From: Halomonas alkalisoli | GTDB lineage: Bacteria; Pseudomonadota; Gammaproteobacteria; Pseudomonadales; Halomonadaceae | DNA length: 64,000 nucleotides | Direction of reading: 5' to 3' | Assembly: GCF_021412585.1 (NCBI RefSeq) | Contig: NZ_JAKCMI010000015.1 | Span: 62,001-126,000, forward strand | Part shown: piece by piece, positions 55,939-63,925 of the stretch | How positions within the stretch are numbered: position 1 is the stretch's first letter | Layout: each line of letters opens with the position of its first letter | The notes under the pieces: generated by a model | What the model saw: the letters and a program-made list of their open reading frames with translations, nothing else | Told to the model about the DNA's origin: nothing | Database searches by the model: none | Program-made: the position numbers and the translations under genes

Positions 55939-56958
55939 ATGCAGATGCGAGAGGCCATTGCCGCAGTGATGCGTCGCGATAACCTGAGCTTCGATGAGAC
56001 CCACGCGGTGATGCAGCAGATCATGACCGGCGAGGCCACCGATGCCCAGATAGGCGGCCTGCTGGTTGGCCTGGCCATGAAGGGCGAGACCGCCGAGGAG
56101 ATCAGCGCGGCGGCCCAGGTCATGCGCGAGCTCATGAAGCGGGTCAGCGTCTCGGCCGAGAACGTGGTCGATATCGTCGGTACCGGCGGGGACGGTGCCA
56201 ACCTGTTCAACGTCTCGACCGCCGCCAGCTTCGTGGCCGCCGCCGGTGGCGCCCATGTGGCCAAGCATGGCAACCGCAGCGTCTCCTCCTCCTCCGGCAG
56301 CGCCGACCTCTTCGACGTGGCGGGTATCCACCTGGACCTGAAGCCGGACCAGGTAGGGCGCTGTATCGAGCAGGTGGGTGTCGGTTTCATGTTTGCCCCC
56401 AACCATCACCCGGCCATGCGCTTTGCCGTCGGGCCGCGTCGGGAAATGGGCGTGCGCACCCTGTTCAACATCCTCGGGCCCCTCACCAACCCTGCCGGCG
56501 CCCCCAATCAGCTGCTGGGCGTCTACTCGCCGGAGCTGGTTCCGCTGATGGCCGAAGTGCTGCAGTATCTCGGCAGTCGCCATGTCATGGTGGTGCACGC
56601 CGAGGATGGGCTGGACGAAATCTCGCTGGCCGCACCGACCCAGGTGGCCGAGCTGAAGGACGGCGCGATTCGCCGCTACACGATCACTCCCGAGGAACTG
56701 GGTATCGAGCGTCACGACATGGCGTCGCTCAAGGTGGTCAGCGCCGAAGACAGCCTGCGCCTGGTGCGCGAGGCCCTGGTGGGTGAGGGGCTGGCGGCGG
56801 ACATCGTCGCACTCAATGCCGGCGCTGCGCTCTACTGCGCGGATATTGCCGACACGCTGAAAGAGGGCGTGATGATGGCCCAGGATGCCCAGGCCTCCAA
56901 GTTGCCCCTGGAAAAAATGAAGGAACTGGCCGATTTCACCCGGGTGCTGATTCCCTGA
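55939..56958 (+). CDS. trpD: Anthranilate phosphoribosyltransferase
   Basis: A 339-residue enzyme that transfers phosphoribosyl to anthranilate. The PRPP-binding motif is VVDIVGTGGDGANLFNVSTA. Magnesium and anthranilate motifs include AKHGNRSVSSSSGSADLFDV and GVRTLFNILGPLTNPAGAPN. ATG at 55939 follows AAGGAG. It is the second gene of the attenuated unit. The usual next gene, trpC, is displaced by a phosphopantetheinyl transferase on the opposite strand. Confidence 0.97.
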   Translation: MQMREAIAAVMRRDNLSFDETHAVMQQIMTGEATDAQIGGLLVGLAMKGETAEEISAAAQVMRELMKRVSVSAENVVDIVGTGGDGANLFNVSTAASFVAAAGGAHVAKHGNRSVSSSSGSADLFDVAGIHLDLKPDQVGRCIEQVGVGFMFAPNHHPAMRFAVGPRREMGVRTLFNILGPLTNPAGAPNQLLGVYSPELVPLMAEVLQYLGSRHVMVVHAEDGLDEISLAAPTQVAELKDGAIRRYTITPEELGIERHDMASLKVVSAEDSLRLVREALVGEGLAADIVALNAGAALYCADIADTLKEGVMMAQDAQASKLPLEKMKELADFTRVLIP

Positions 56959-57010
56959 TTACCTGGCTAAACTTCCTGACCGAAAATTCCTGGCCGCCCC
57001 AGGTAGCTTT

Positions 57011-57748
57011 TCAGGCGGGCAGCGCCACCAGGCTGAGAAGGCGGCCCTCGTGCAGACAGACTTCGCCCGCGACTTCGCGGCCGGCCGGCCAGCCGAGCCC
57101 CAGGTCACTGAGCAGGCGCAGACGCACCGTGCCGATGCCGTGCCAGGCCACCAGCTCGGCAGCCTGAAAATGGAACATCTGGCCTACCACCGGATAGAGC
57201 GCCTTGAACAGGCTCTCCTTGAGGGAAAAGGCCGCGGTTACCATCAGGCCGATCTCTGGCTCAGGCAACCGCTCGAGGCGAGCGGTTTCCAAGGGCGTGA
57301 GCACTCTTCTGGCCAGGCGAAGCGCCTGGGCGGCATCCAGCAGCCGCTCGGCGTCCAGGCCGAGCCCCAGGTAGGCCTGCCTGGGGGCAACCAGCGCGGC
57401 GGCCCAGCCATCGTTATGGGTAATGGCGCCCACGCAGTCACCGGGCCAGCAGGGGGAGCGGTCATCGTTCATGCCTGGCGTCGCGTCCCTGCCGTCCAGC
57501 AGCCATAGGCCGCGCCTTGCACACAGGCGTCCGGCGATGAACTCGGCACGTCGCTTGGCGACGGCGCTGTGCAGGCGTTGGGGCAGGGCAATGCCCTGAT
57601 AGCCGGAGAGGGAGGCATCGTGGTCGTCTGTCAGCTCGCCGAACAGCGTAGCGTCGAAGCGCGTCGCGACCAGGCGGGCGCCCGTCAGCGGCAAGGCCCA
57701 GGGCCAGACGCTGGTGAATGGCTCATGAAATGTCGGCGTGGTTTCCAT
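57011..57748 (-). CDS. Sfp/EntD-type 4'-phosphopantetheinyl transferase
   Basis: A 245-residue enzyme that activates carrier proteins by adding phosphopantetheine. Motifs are of the EntD type: KRRAEFIAGRLCARRGLWLL, CWPGDCVGAITHNDGWAAAL, LGLGLDAERLLDAAQAL (Mg-binding G-x-D-x-E) and VTAAFSLKESLFKALYP (K-E-S-x-x-K). It probably serves siderophore or other nonribosomal synthesis, though none is encoded here. It lies antisense between trpD and trpC, convergent with trpD. Confidence 0.88.
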   Translation of the reverse strand: METTPTFHEPFTSVWPWALPLTGARLVATRFDATLFGELTDDHDASLSGYQGIALPQRLHSAVAKRRAEFIAGRLCARRGLWLLDGRDATPGMNDDRSPCWPGDCVGAITHNDGWAAALVAPRQAYLGLGLDAERLLDAAQALRLARRVLTPLETARLERLPEPEIGLMVTAAFSLKESLFKALYPVVGQMFHFQAAELVAWHGIGTVRLRLLSDLGLGWPAGREVAGEVCLHEGRLLSLVALPA

Positions 57749-57956
57749 TGGTGAATTCTGGCACGTGCCCGCCTGCTGCTGCCAGCCTTCCCATGACGGT
57801 GCCTGGGCGCCGGGAGTGGGGGTGGAGAGGGTGCCGGGAGTGCGCGCAGGCAGCCAACTTGGGCAGTCGCTCTTTCAATGTCGCGCGGGTGATAGGTAAG
57901 ATGGTTCGCTTACCGGCTTTATCCGCGGCCAGTGCCGCCCGTACCGAGACATCATC

Positions 57957-58766
57957 ATGAGCCCGACGCAGGACGCACCTCCTACCATTCTGACCCGCAT
58001 CCTGGCCCGCAAGGATGAGGAAGTCGCCGAGCGGCAGCGCGCCGTACCGGAGACAGAGCTATTGGCGCTGGCCGAGCGACAGGAGTCGCCTCGCGGCTTC
58101 ATTGCAGCGCTGAAGCGGAGCATCGATGAGGGCGACCCGGCGGTGATCGCCGAGATCAAGAAGGCCTCGCCCTCACGGGGTGTCATGCGCGAAGATTTCC
58201 AGCCCGGCGAGATCGCCAGGAGCTATGCCGCCGGTGGCGCCTCCTGCCTCTCGGTACTGACCGATGCCGACTTCTTCCAGGGCCATGAAGACTTCCTGAT
58301 CGAAGCCCGTGAGGCCTGCGACCTGCCAGTGATTCGCAAGGACTTCATCACCCACGGCTACCAGGTCAGCGAGGCGCGTGCCATCGGTGCCGACTGCATC
58401 CTGCTGATCGCCGCCGCCCTGGATGACGCCCGCATGGCCGATCTATACCAGCAGGCGGTGCTGCTGGGCATGGATGTGCTGGTGGAAGTGCACGACGTCC
58501 ATGAGCTCGAGCGCGCGCTGAAGCTGGGAATCGACCTGGTGGGCATCAATAATCGCAACCTGCACACCTTCGAGACTCGCCTGGAAACCACGCTGGACAT
58601 GCTGGCGCATATCCCGGCGGGCATCACCGTAGTGACCGAGTCCGGCATCAATACTCGCAGTGACATGCTTCGCATGCGCGAACACGACGTGAATGGCTTC
58701 CTCGTCGGCGAGGCCTTCATGCGCGAGGAAGACCCCGGCGAAGCGCTGCGGCGACTCTTCTTCTAA
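57957..58766 (+). CDS. trpC: Indole-3-glycerol phosphate synthase
   Basis: A 269-residue TIM-barrel enzyme of tryptophan synthesis. [20 protein letters not shown] is the signature, [20 protein letters not shown] and [20 protein letters not shown] the core, and [10 protein letters not shown] and [12 protein letters not shown] complete the phosphate site. ATG at 57957 fits the family. It is cut off from trpGD by the antisense PPTase gene, so it must have its own promoter in the about 200-bp gap, where no second leader peptide was seen. A terminator follows. Confidence 0.97.
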   Translation: MSPTQDAPPTILTRILARKDEEVAERQRAVPETELLALAERQESPRGFIAALKRSIDEGDPAVIAEIKKASPSRGVMREDFQPGEIARSYAAGGASCLSVLTDADFFQGHEDFLIEAREACDLPVIRKDFITHGYQVSEARAIGADCILLIAAALDDARMADLYQQAVLLGMDVLVEVHDVHELERALKLGIDLVGINNRNLHTFETRLETTLDMLAHIPAGITVVTESGINTRSDMLRMREHDVNGFLVGEAFMREEDPGEALRRLFF

Positions 58767-58789
58767 GCCACTTTTATTCCCACGAAAGA

Positions 58790-58814
58790 GGGCAGCCACC
58801 GCGGCTGCCCTTTT
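58790..58814 (+). terminator. Intrinsic terminator after trpC
   Basis: GGGCAGCC and GGCTGCCC pair around a 5-base loop and are followed by TTTT. It lies 23 bp after the trpC stop and marks the end of the conserved block before the accessory patch. Confidence 0.85.
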
Positions 58815-59162
58815 GGTTGGTGAGCTATCACTCACTCCCCGATCCCCCAATAACGCCACTTCCGCCATGCCCCCAATAGCGTTGATGAGCCAATGCTCGA
58901 CAATTTTGCGGGCATCTCTCCCTGCGGATAATATGAAAGCCAGGCTGCTGAGATAGCGCAAAGGACGAAAGGGACGCCCACTGGAAAGTCGTGTGCCGAT
59001 TTCCCTGGCGGTAGCGTGCCCCCACGTATGACACCCGCGACGACGGCAAGGCCGAAAGGATGATTGAAATGGCAAAGGCTGCACACACGCGAATTCTATA
59101 TAGGCTGCCGAGTTATACTTAGTGTCGATTTTTCCAAGGGGTTATCCTGTGTCGTGCGTGCG
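58815..59162. other. Gene-poor stretch before the cassette cluster
   Basis: About 350 bp without a convincing gene. A minus-strand open frame of 84 codons (58832-59086) exists but shows no domain, no usable ribosome-binding site and odd composition. Base composition drifts towards A+T from about 58,900 on, consistent with acquired DNA joining the core chromosome here. Confidence 0.4.
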
Positions 59163-59232
59163 GTATAACAAGGAATGAATGAGCAAGCTCGGGTATTTAA
59201 TAATAGAGCGTTCAGTCTAATACCTGTTATGC
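59163..59232 (+). repeat. attC-like site 1
   Basis: An approximately 70-bp imperfect palindrome bounded by GTATAAC (59163-59169) and GTTATGC (59226-59232), the opposed core sites expected of an integron attC. TATAACAAGG on the left mirrors the complement of ACCTGTTATG on the right. It lies 15 bp before the cupin start. Confidence 0.5.
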
Positions 59233-59247
59233 ACCAAGGAGATCGTT

Positions 59248-59613
59248 TTGAATAAGATTACGGTTGCTGACAAATTCGCGCTATTTGACGATGAATGGAC
59301 TCCGAAAGTCATCGCGGAATCCAATGGCCAATTGGTGAAGCTGGCGAAAGGCCGTGGCGAACTCGTTTGGCACTCTCACGAGAACGAGGATGAGTTGTTT
59401 CTAGTATTCAAAGGCCAGCTTACGATCAAGCTGCAAGACCGAGATATCGTACTTGGTCCTGGAGAAATGTTCGTCGTTCCGAAAGGCGTAGAACATTGTC
59501 CCTTTGCGGAACCAGATACGCATTTCATGATGATTGAACCCGCCAGTACACAACATACGGGATCACACCAAGCGGAAGTCACTGTTGCCGTCGATGAGCA
59601 AGAGTGGATTTGA
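59248..59613 (+). CDS. Cupin-domain protein (cassette gene 1)
   Basis: A 121-residue single cupin domain. LVWHSHENEDELFLVFKGQL carries cupin motif 1 (H-x-H...E) and LGPGEMFVVPKGVEHCPFAE motif 2, so a metal site is likely. The function (enzyme or sensor) is unknown. Translation starts at TTG 59248 after AAGGAG; no ATG is available before the domain. The gene is A+T-richer than the core genome and lies between two attC-like sites, as an integron cassette would. Confidence 0.85.
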   Translation: MNKITVADKFALFDDEWTPKVIAESNGQLVKLAKGRGELVWHSHENEDELFLVFKGQLTIKLQDRDIVLGPGEMFVVPKGVEHCPFAEPDTHFMMIEPASTQHTGSHQAEVTVAVDEQEWI

Positions 59614-59614
59614 T

Positions 59615-59670
59615 GCATAACCAGTCGCTGCAGCCGACGGCTCCGCCGCGGCTGAGCTGGCACGTTAGCG
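59615..59670 (+). repeat. attC-like site 2
   Basis: A 56-bp site, the clearest of the set. GCATAAC (59615-59621) and GTTAGCG (59664-59670) are the outer cores. Inside, CCAG/CTGG and AGCCG/CGGCT pair around GGC-TCC-GCC. This layout is very like short cassette attC sites such as those following aadA genes. It begins immediately at the cupin stop codon. Confidence 0.72.
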
Positions 59671-59683
59671 CCGGGGTGATCCC

Positions 59684-60127
59684 ATGACGGTGCGAGTGGA
59701 AAGAGCTGAGAAAGGGGACATGTCGCGGTTCGCTAGTATGGAGCGAGAGGCTGGTACGCGCGAATTCATTGTGCCCTATGAACCAGAGCTCCATCAGGAG
59801 CGATTTGTCGATCCCGACATTGTATATCTTCGAATAGTGAATGATCGAGAACTGGCTGGCTTCTTCATATTGGCCATTGACCCAGATGGCCATAGTGTCG
59901 AATTTAGGAGAGTCGTAGTCAAATCAAAGGGGCGCGGGGTCGGTCAGAGTGCCATTCCGGCGATGGAGGATTACTGCGCTAGCCAGCTCCGACGAACTCG
60001 AATATGGCTAGACGTCTTCGCGCATAATGCACGGGGGCGCCATATCTATGAGAAGCTCGGTTATAGACGGTACAGTGAGCGTGATCTTGAAGGCAAGCTG
60101 TTGTTGCTTTATGAGAAGCAGCTCTAG
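59684..60127 (+). CDS. GNAT family N-acetyltransferase (cassette gene 2)
   Basis: A 147-residue acetyltransferase: FRRVVVKSKGRGVGQSAIPA is the acetyl-CoA loop (G-x-G), RIWLDVFAHNARGRHIYEKL the following strand and helix. The acceptor is unknown; GNAT enzymes are among the commonest integron cassette products. ATG at 59684 is 13 bp after attC-like site 2, and codon use is less GC-biased than in the core genes. Confidence 0.85.
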   Translation: MTVRVERAEKGDMSRFASMEREAGTREFIVPYEPELHQERFVDPDIVYLRIVNDRELAGFFILAIDPDGHSVEFRRVVVKSKGRGVGQSAIPAMEDYCASQLRRTRIWLDVFAHNARGRHIYEKLGYRRYSERDLEGKLLLLYEKQL

Positions 60128-60193
60128 CAATCGCAAACAGTTCTTTCTATGGCACGGTCCTAGCTGCGCTCGGCCGCTGTGCAAGGCGTTACG
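60122..60193 (+). repeat. attC-like site 3 (degenerate)
   Basis: The left core is CTCTAGC (one base off YAAC-type), the right core GCGTTACG. The inner arms AATCGCAAACAG and CTGTGCAAGGCGTT pair imperfectly, with GGCACGG and CCGCTGTGC nested. It overlaps the end of the GNAT gene and precedes the C39-like gene by 16 bp. Confidence 0.45.
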
Positions 60194-60209
60194 AAGTAAG
60201 GAATGAACG

Positions 60210-60626
60210 ATGTTGAAGCCTGTAATACAGGAAGAGCCTACAGGGTGCGGTATTGCGTCTGTTGCCAACATTCTGGGAAAGACCTATTCGGAAATGAAGG
60301 ACACAGCAAACGCTATGGGTATCCATGCTGAAGATAAATCGCTTTGGTCTGATACCCAGTATGTGAGGAGGATGTTGTCTCATGCCGGGGCCGAGACGTC
60401 TGCCGATGAGATTCCTTTTGAATCATGGAGTACGCTGCCCGACTCGGCATTACTGTCTATCAAGCATCATCAGGAAGAGGGCAGAAACTTCTGGCACTGG
60501 GTTGTTTTCAAGCGTGTAGGTGGTCAGGCTTTTGTCCTGGATTCAGCAAGTTATCTTCCATCCAATATTCGAACGGACTTCAATGAAATGCAGCCCAAGT
60601 GGTTCATCGAGGTCAAGAATGCATAA
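60210..60626 (+). CDS. C39-like cysteine peptidase-fold protein (cassette gene 3)
   Basis: A 138-residue protein resembling the C39/papain-like fold. QEEPTGCGIASVANILGKTY carries the nucleophile Cys in the C-G-I/x-A-S-x-A-N motif after Gln. HWVVFKRVGGQAFVLDSASY carries the His and the following Asp. It lacks an ABC transporter and may act alone on peptides, or as an inactive binder. ATG at 60210 follows AAGGA. It is compositionally A+T-richer than the core genes. Confidence 0.75.
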   Translation: MLKPVIQEEPTGCGIASVANILGKTYSEMKDTANAMGIHAEDKSLWSDTQYVRRMLSHAGAETSADEIPFESWSTLPDSALLSIKHHQEEGRNFWHWVVFKRVGGQAFVLDSASYLPSNIRTDFNEMQPKWFIEVKNA

Positions 60627-60697
60627 TCAGCCCACCACATTCGCTCCCTACGGTTGCCGGACGCTCGTTCCTCGCCGTTTATGGCGGAAATTATACG
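60621..60697 (+). repeat. attC-like site 4
   Basis: GCATAAT (60621-60627) on the left and ATTATACG (60690-60697) on the right form the outer pair. The inner arms CCCACCACATTCG and CCGTTTATGGCGG pair imperfectly. It overlaps the end of cassette gene 3 and lies 20 bp before cassette gene 4. Confidence 0.5.
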
Positions 60698-60717
60698 TCA
60701 CCACAGAGGAGTAGCGG

Positions 60718-61224
60718 ATGAGGACCACGAATCAATCGATTGCCCGATGCGCTTGTGGAGGCGTTGAACTCGAAGTGCTCGGCTCACCGATTTTGGGCGC
60801 GGCTTGTTATTGCGACGATTGCCAGGAAGGCGCACGTCAGATTGAAGCTCTGCCGCATGCATGCCCGGTTATGGGGCCGGATGGCGGGACGGAGTATCTG
60901 CTCTACCGGAAGGACCGCATGAGATGCTCAAAAGGAGGCGATCTCATGCGTGACAACAAGATAACGACTGATTCTCCTACGAGAAGGGTCGTCGCGACAT
61001 GCTGTAATTCAGCCATGTTTCTCGATTTTCAGAAGGGGCACTGGTTCTCGGTGTACCGAGCAAGATTCGGTGGCAATGCCCCACCGTTGCAGATGCGTAT
61101 CCAAACCAAGTTCAAGCCCGAGAACTGCGACATTCCGAACGACATGCCCAGCTATGCGACATATCCATTCAAGTTCGTAGCGAAGCTCATGGCTTCCAGA
61201 GTTGCAATGCTGGTCGGCCGATGA
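60718..61224 (+). CDS. Cys-rich GFA/CENP-V-like protein, DUF6151-like (cassette gene 4)
   Basis: A 168-residue protein with zinc-binding Cys clusters: IARCACGGVELEVLGSPI (C-x-C-G), ACYCDDCQEGARQIE (C-x-C-x-x-C), RMRCSKG and ATCCNSAMF. This order is that of GFA-like zinc proteins of the DUF6151 type. Function is unknown; relatives bind glutathione adducts. ATG at 60718 follows a strong GAGGAG. It is the last recognisable member of the cassette cluster. Confidence 0.78.
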   Translation: MRTTNQSIARCACGGVELEVLGSPILGAACYCDDCQEGARQIEALPHACPVMGPDGGTEYLLYRKDRMRCSKGGDLMRDNKITTDSPTRRVVATCCNSAMFLDFQKGHWFSVYRARFGGNAPPLQMRIQTKFKPENCDIPNDMPSYATYPFKFVAKLMASRVAMLVGR

Positions 61225-61431
61225 AACGTAGGAATCTAGGAAGCGCATTTGTCCTTCCCCGCCATGTATCGTACCGAACGAGGAGAATCGACTCCGCGCT
61301 GCGGGGCGAGCCGGCCTGGCGAGCATTCAGGCTGCTAGCGTTGAGTGAATCGCCGGCGCGCGCAGTCGTGTGACCGAAGTTAGGTGATAACCTGACCTTG
61401 CCGGTTCGATAACGGTCACAACGGAGGCGCC

Positions 61432-63789
61432 ATGAGCCAGATCTTGAGCATGCAAACATGCGCAGGCGATGCCCGCAGCGCCGTTCGCGAGTTCTACCAG
61501 GGTGTCATTCGGCCCGATACCGAGCTGGTGATGTTCTTCTGTTCCAGCCACTACGACTTGGCGGCGCTGGCCGACGAGATGAGAGGCCTGTTCGGTGACA
61601 TACCGGTAGTGGGCTGCACTACGGCGGGTGAAATCGGCCCCCTGGGTTATCGGGACCACACGCTCAGTGGCGTCAGCTTCCCGGCCGGCAGCTGTACGGC
61701 GGTGACGGGGCGGCTGGATTCCCTGCAGCAGTTCAGTATCGGCCGCGGACAGGCATTCAGCCAGTCGCTCCTGCAGCGTCTTGAGGCGCGAACGACAAGG
61801 CCGAGCGGGGGCAACAGCTTCGGTTTCCTCCTCATCGACGGCCTGTCCGTGCGCGAAGAGCAGGTGGCACGAACGCTTCAGACGGCGCTGGGCGATATCG
61901 TGCTGGTGGGTGGTTCGGCGGGGGATGACCTGCGCTTCGGCCGAACCTGGGTCTACCATGACGGTGCCTTCCACCGCGACAGTGCCATACTGCTTCTGCT
62001 GAAGACGGACTTTGCGTTCCGCCTGTTCAAGACCCAGCACTTCCTTTCGTTGGAAGAGCGCCTTGTCGTCACCCGGGCCGATGCGGAACAACGGATCGTC
62101 CATGAGATCAACGGCATGCCTGCCGCCCAGGCCTATGCCGAGCTGATCGGCGTCACGATGGAGACGCTCGAACCCGGGCATTTTGCCGCCGCACCGGTGG
62201 TGGTGCTGATCGACGGCACCGATTACGTGCGCTCGATTCAGAAGGCCGAGCCGGACGGCAGCCTTACCTTCTACAGCGCCATCGACGAGGGGCTGGTCCT
62301 GCGGGTGGCCCAGGGAATGGACCTGGTCTCGGACCTGGAGGCGACGATGGCGCAGCTGTGCGAGGAGCTCGGTCCACCGCAGCTGGTGCTCGCCTGCGAC
62401 TGCATCCTGCGCAATCTGGAGGTCACTCAGAAGGAGAGCAAGACGGCAGTGGAGGCGGTTTTCAAGCGCCACCGTGCGGTTGGCTTCAGCACCTATGGTG
62501 AACAGTATGGCGGAGTTCACATGAACCAGACGCTGACCGGTATCGCCATCGGCAGTTCTCTTCGCAGCGCAACGAGCGCACCGTCGAACTGCCTGAGTTC
62601 GTCCCACACTCTCCGGCAGCAGGTCTCGCGAGCCGCCGGGCCCCAGTCGGTGCCGCTGCGGCAGATCGAGGTCGAACGGCTGCACATAATGGTGCAGGCG
62701 CTGATGGACCGTGCCGAGCGCAACACCAGCGTGCGGGGCTCGGACTTCAGCCTGTTCCAGACCGCGGTGATGCTGGAGGATCAGGTCAGAGCGAGAACCA
62801 GGGAATTGGAGGTGGCACTGAGTGAGAACGAGCAGATCAATCGGGCCCTTCAGCTGGCTCAGGAGGGCATGGCGAGAGAGATACACGAGCGGCGGGAGGC
62901 CCTCGAGGCCCTTGAACGGGAGAAGGAGGAGCAACAGGTTCTCATCCGCAAGCTCGAGGAGGCGCATAACCAGTTGCTGCAATCGGAGAAACTCGCTTCC
63001 ATCGGCCAGCTCGCCGCAGGTATCGCTCATGAAATCAACAACCCCATCGGCTTCGTCAATTCCAACCTCAACACGCTGCGCCAGTACATCGATGATCTGC
63101 TGCGCTTGATCGATGCCTACGAGACGCTGGAGCCGACGTTGACGGACGAGGTCGCAGGGCAACTCGCAGCCCTCAAGACGGAACTCGATCTGGACTACCT
63201 GCGCGAGGACGTCGGTTCATTGCTCGCCGAGTCCATCGATGGTACCGCCCGGGTGCGCCGCATCGTTCAGGATCTGCGGGACTTTTCGCGCACCGGCGCC
63301 ACCGACTGGCAGTTCGCCGACCTGCATCAGGGGCTCGAGAGCACTCTCAACGTGGCGGCCAACGAGATCAAGTACAAGGCCACGGTAGTGCGCGAGTATG
63401 GTCAACTGCCCGCGGTCGAGTGCGTGCCGGCACAGCTCAATCAGGTTTTCCTCAACCTGCTGGTCAACGCGGCACAGGCGATTCAGGAGCGCGGTACGAT
63501 TACCGTTCGAACCGGCTGCGAGGACGATCAGGTCTGGCTCGCCTTTGTTGACGATGGCAGGGGAATCCCGGCCGAGCTGCAGTCGCGGATCTTCGATCCC
63601 TTCTTTACCACCAAGCCGGTAGGAGAGGGGACCGGTCTCGGCCTGTCGCTGTCCTATGGCATCGTGCAAAAGCACGGCGGTCGCATCGAGGTCGATAGCC
63701 GACCCGGAGCGGGTACGACCTTTACCATCCGGCTGCCAGCTAGGCGTACCTCAGCCGAAAGCGCCTCAGCGGTTGCACAGCCACAATAA
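61432..63789 (+). CDS. FIST-domain sensor histidine kinase
   Basis: A 785-residue hybrid. Residues about 28-225 are a FIST_N domain (VMFFCSSHYDLAALADEM and VVGCTTAGEIGPLG) and 226-370 a FIST_C domain (ACDCILRNLEV, AVGFSTYGEQYGGVHMNQT). A coiled coil (about 450-525) precedes the HisKA box QLAAGIAHEINNPIGFVNSN, with the phospho-acceptor His near residue 533. The HATPase domain follows (NLLVNAAQAI, DDGRGIP, FDPFFTTK, GTGLGLSLSYGI). There are no transmembrane segments, so it is cytosolic. FIST proteins of the NosP type bind haem and nitric oxide; the ligand here is unknown. No response regulator gene is within the window. Confidence 0.92.
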   Translation: MSQILSMQTCAGDARSAVREFYQGVIRPDTELVMFFCSSHYDLAALADEMRGLFGDIPVVGCTTAGEIGPLGYRDHTLSGVSFPAGSCTAVTGRLDSLQQFSIGRGQAFSQSLLQRLEARTTRPSGGNSFGFLLIDGLSVREEQVARTLQTALGDIVLVGGSAGDDLRFGRTWVYHDGAFHRDSAILLLLKTDFAFRLFKTQHFLSLEERLVVTRADAEQRIVHEINGMPAAQAYAELIGVTMETLEPGHFAAAPVVVLIDGTDYVRSIQKAEPDGSLTFYSAIDEGLVLRVAQGMDLVSDLEATMAQLCEELGPPQLVLACDCILRNLEVTQKESKTAVEAVFKRHRAVGFSTYGEQYGGVHMNQTLTGIAIGSSLRSATSAPSNCLSSSHTLRQQVSRAAGPQSVPLRQIEVERLHIMVQALMDRAERNTSVRGSDFSLFQTAVMLEDQVRARTRELEVALSENEQINRALQLAQEGMAREIHERREALEALEREKEEQQVLIRKLEEAHNQLLQSEKLASIGQLAAGIAHEINNPIGFVNSNLNTLRQYIDDLLRLIDAYETLEPTLTDEVAGQLAALKTELDLDYLREDVGSLLAESIDGTARVRRIVQDLRDFSRTGATDWQFADLHQGLESTLNVAANEIKYKATVVREYGQLPAVECVPAQLNQVFLNLLVNAAQAIQERGTITVRTGCEDDQVWLAFVDDGRGIPAELQSRIFDPFFTTKPVGEGTGLGLSLSYGIVQKHGGRIEVDSRPGAGTTFTIRLPARRTSAESASAVAQPQ

Positions 63790-63925
63790 TCCGCCGATGA
63801 GCAGGCTCAGCCGGACCATGGTGGTAATCGGGAAGTCGACGAGTCGTACTTGCGGCGAATGCTGTTCTCGCTTGTAACTGGACGCTGGCCGCCCTTCCGC
63901 ATTGGGTAGCATCCTGGAGCTTTTG

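Noticed and set aside
55117-56715. A 532-codon open frame antisense to trpG and trpD
   Set aside because: Shadow frame; it also runs through the attenuator.
58832-59086. An 84-codon minus-strand frame before the cassette cluster
   Set aside because: No domain, unclear start, and overlapping alternative frames of similar length; could be a decayed gene but cannot be supported.
61225-61431. A fifth attC site after the GFA-like gene
   Set aside because: GAAAC and GCGTTGAG could be outer cores, but the spacing is long and I could not find convincing inner arms.
61327-63162. A 611-codon open frame antisense to the FIST kinase
   Set aside because: Shadow of the kinase gene, with no ribosome-binding site or domain.
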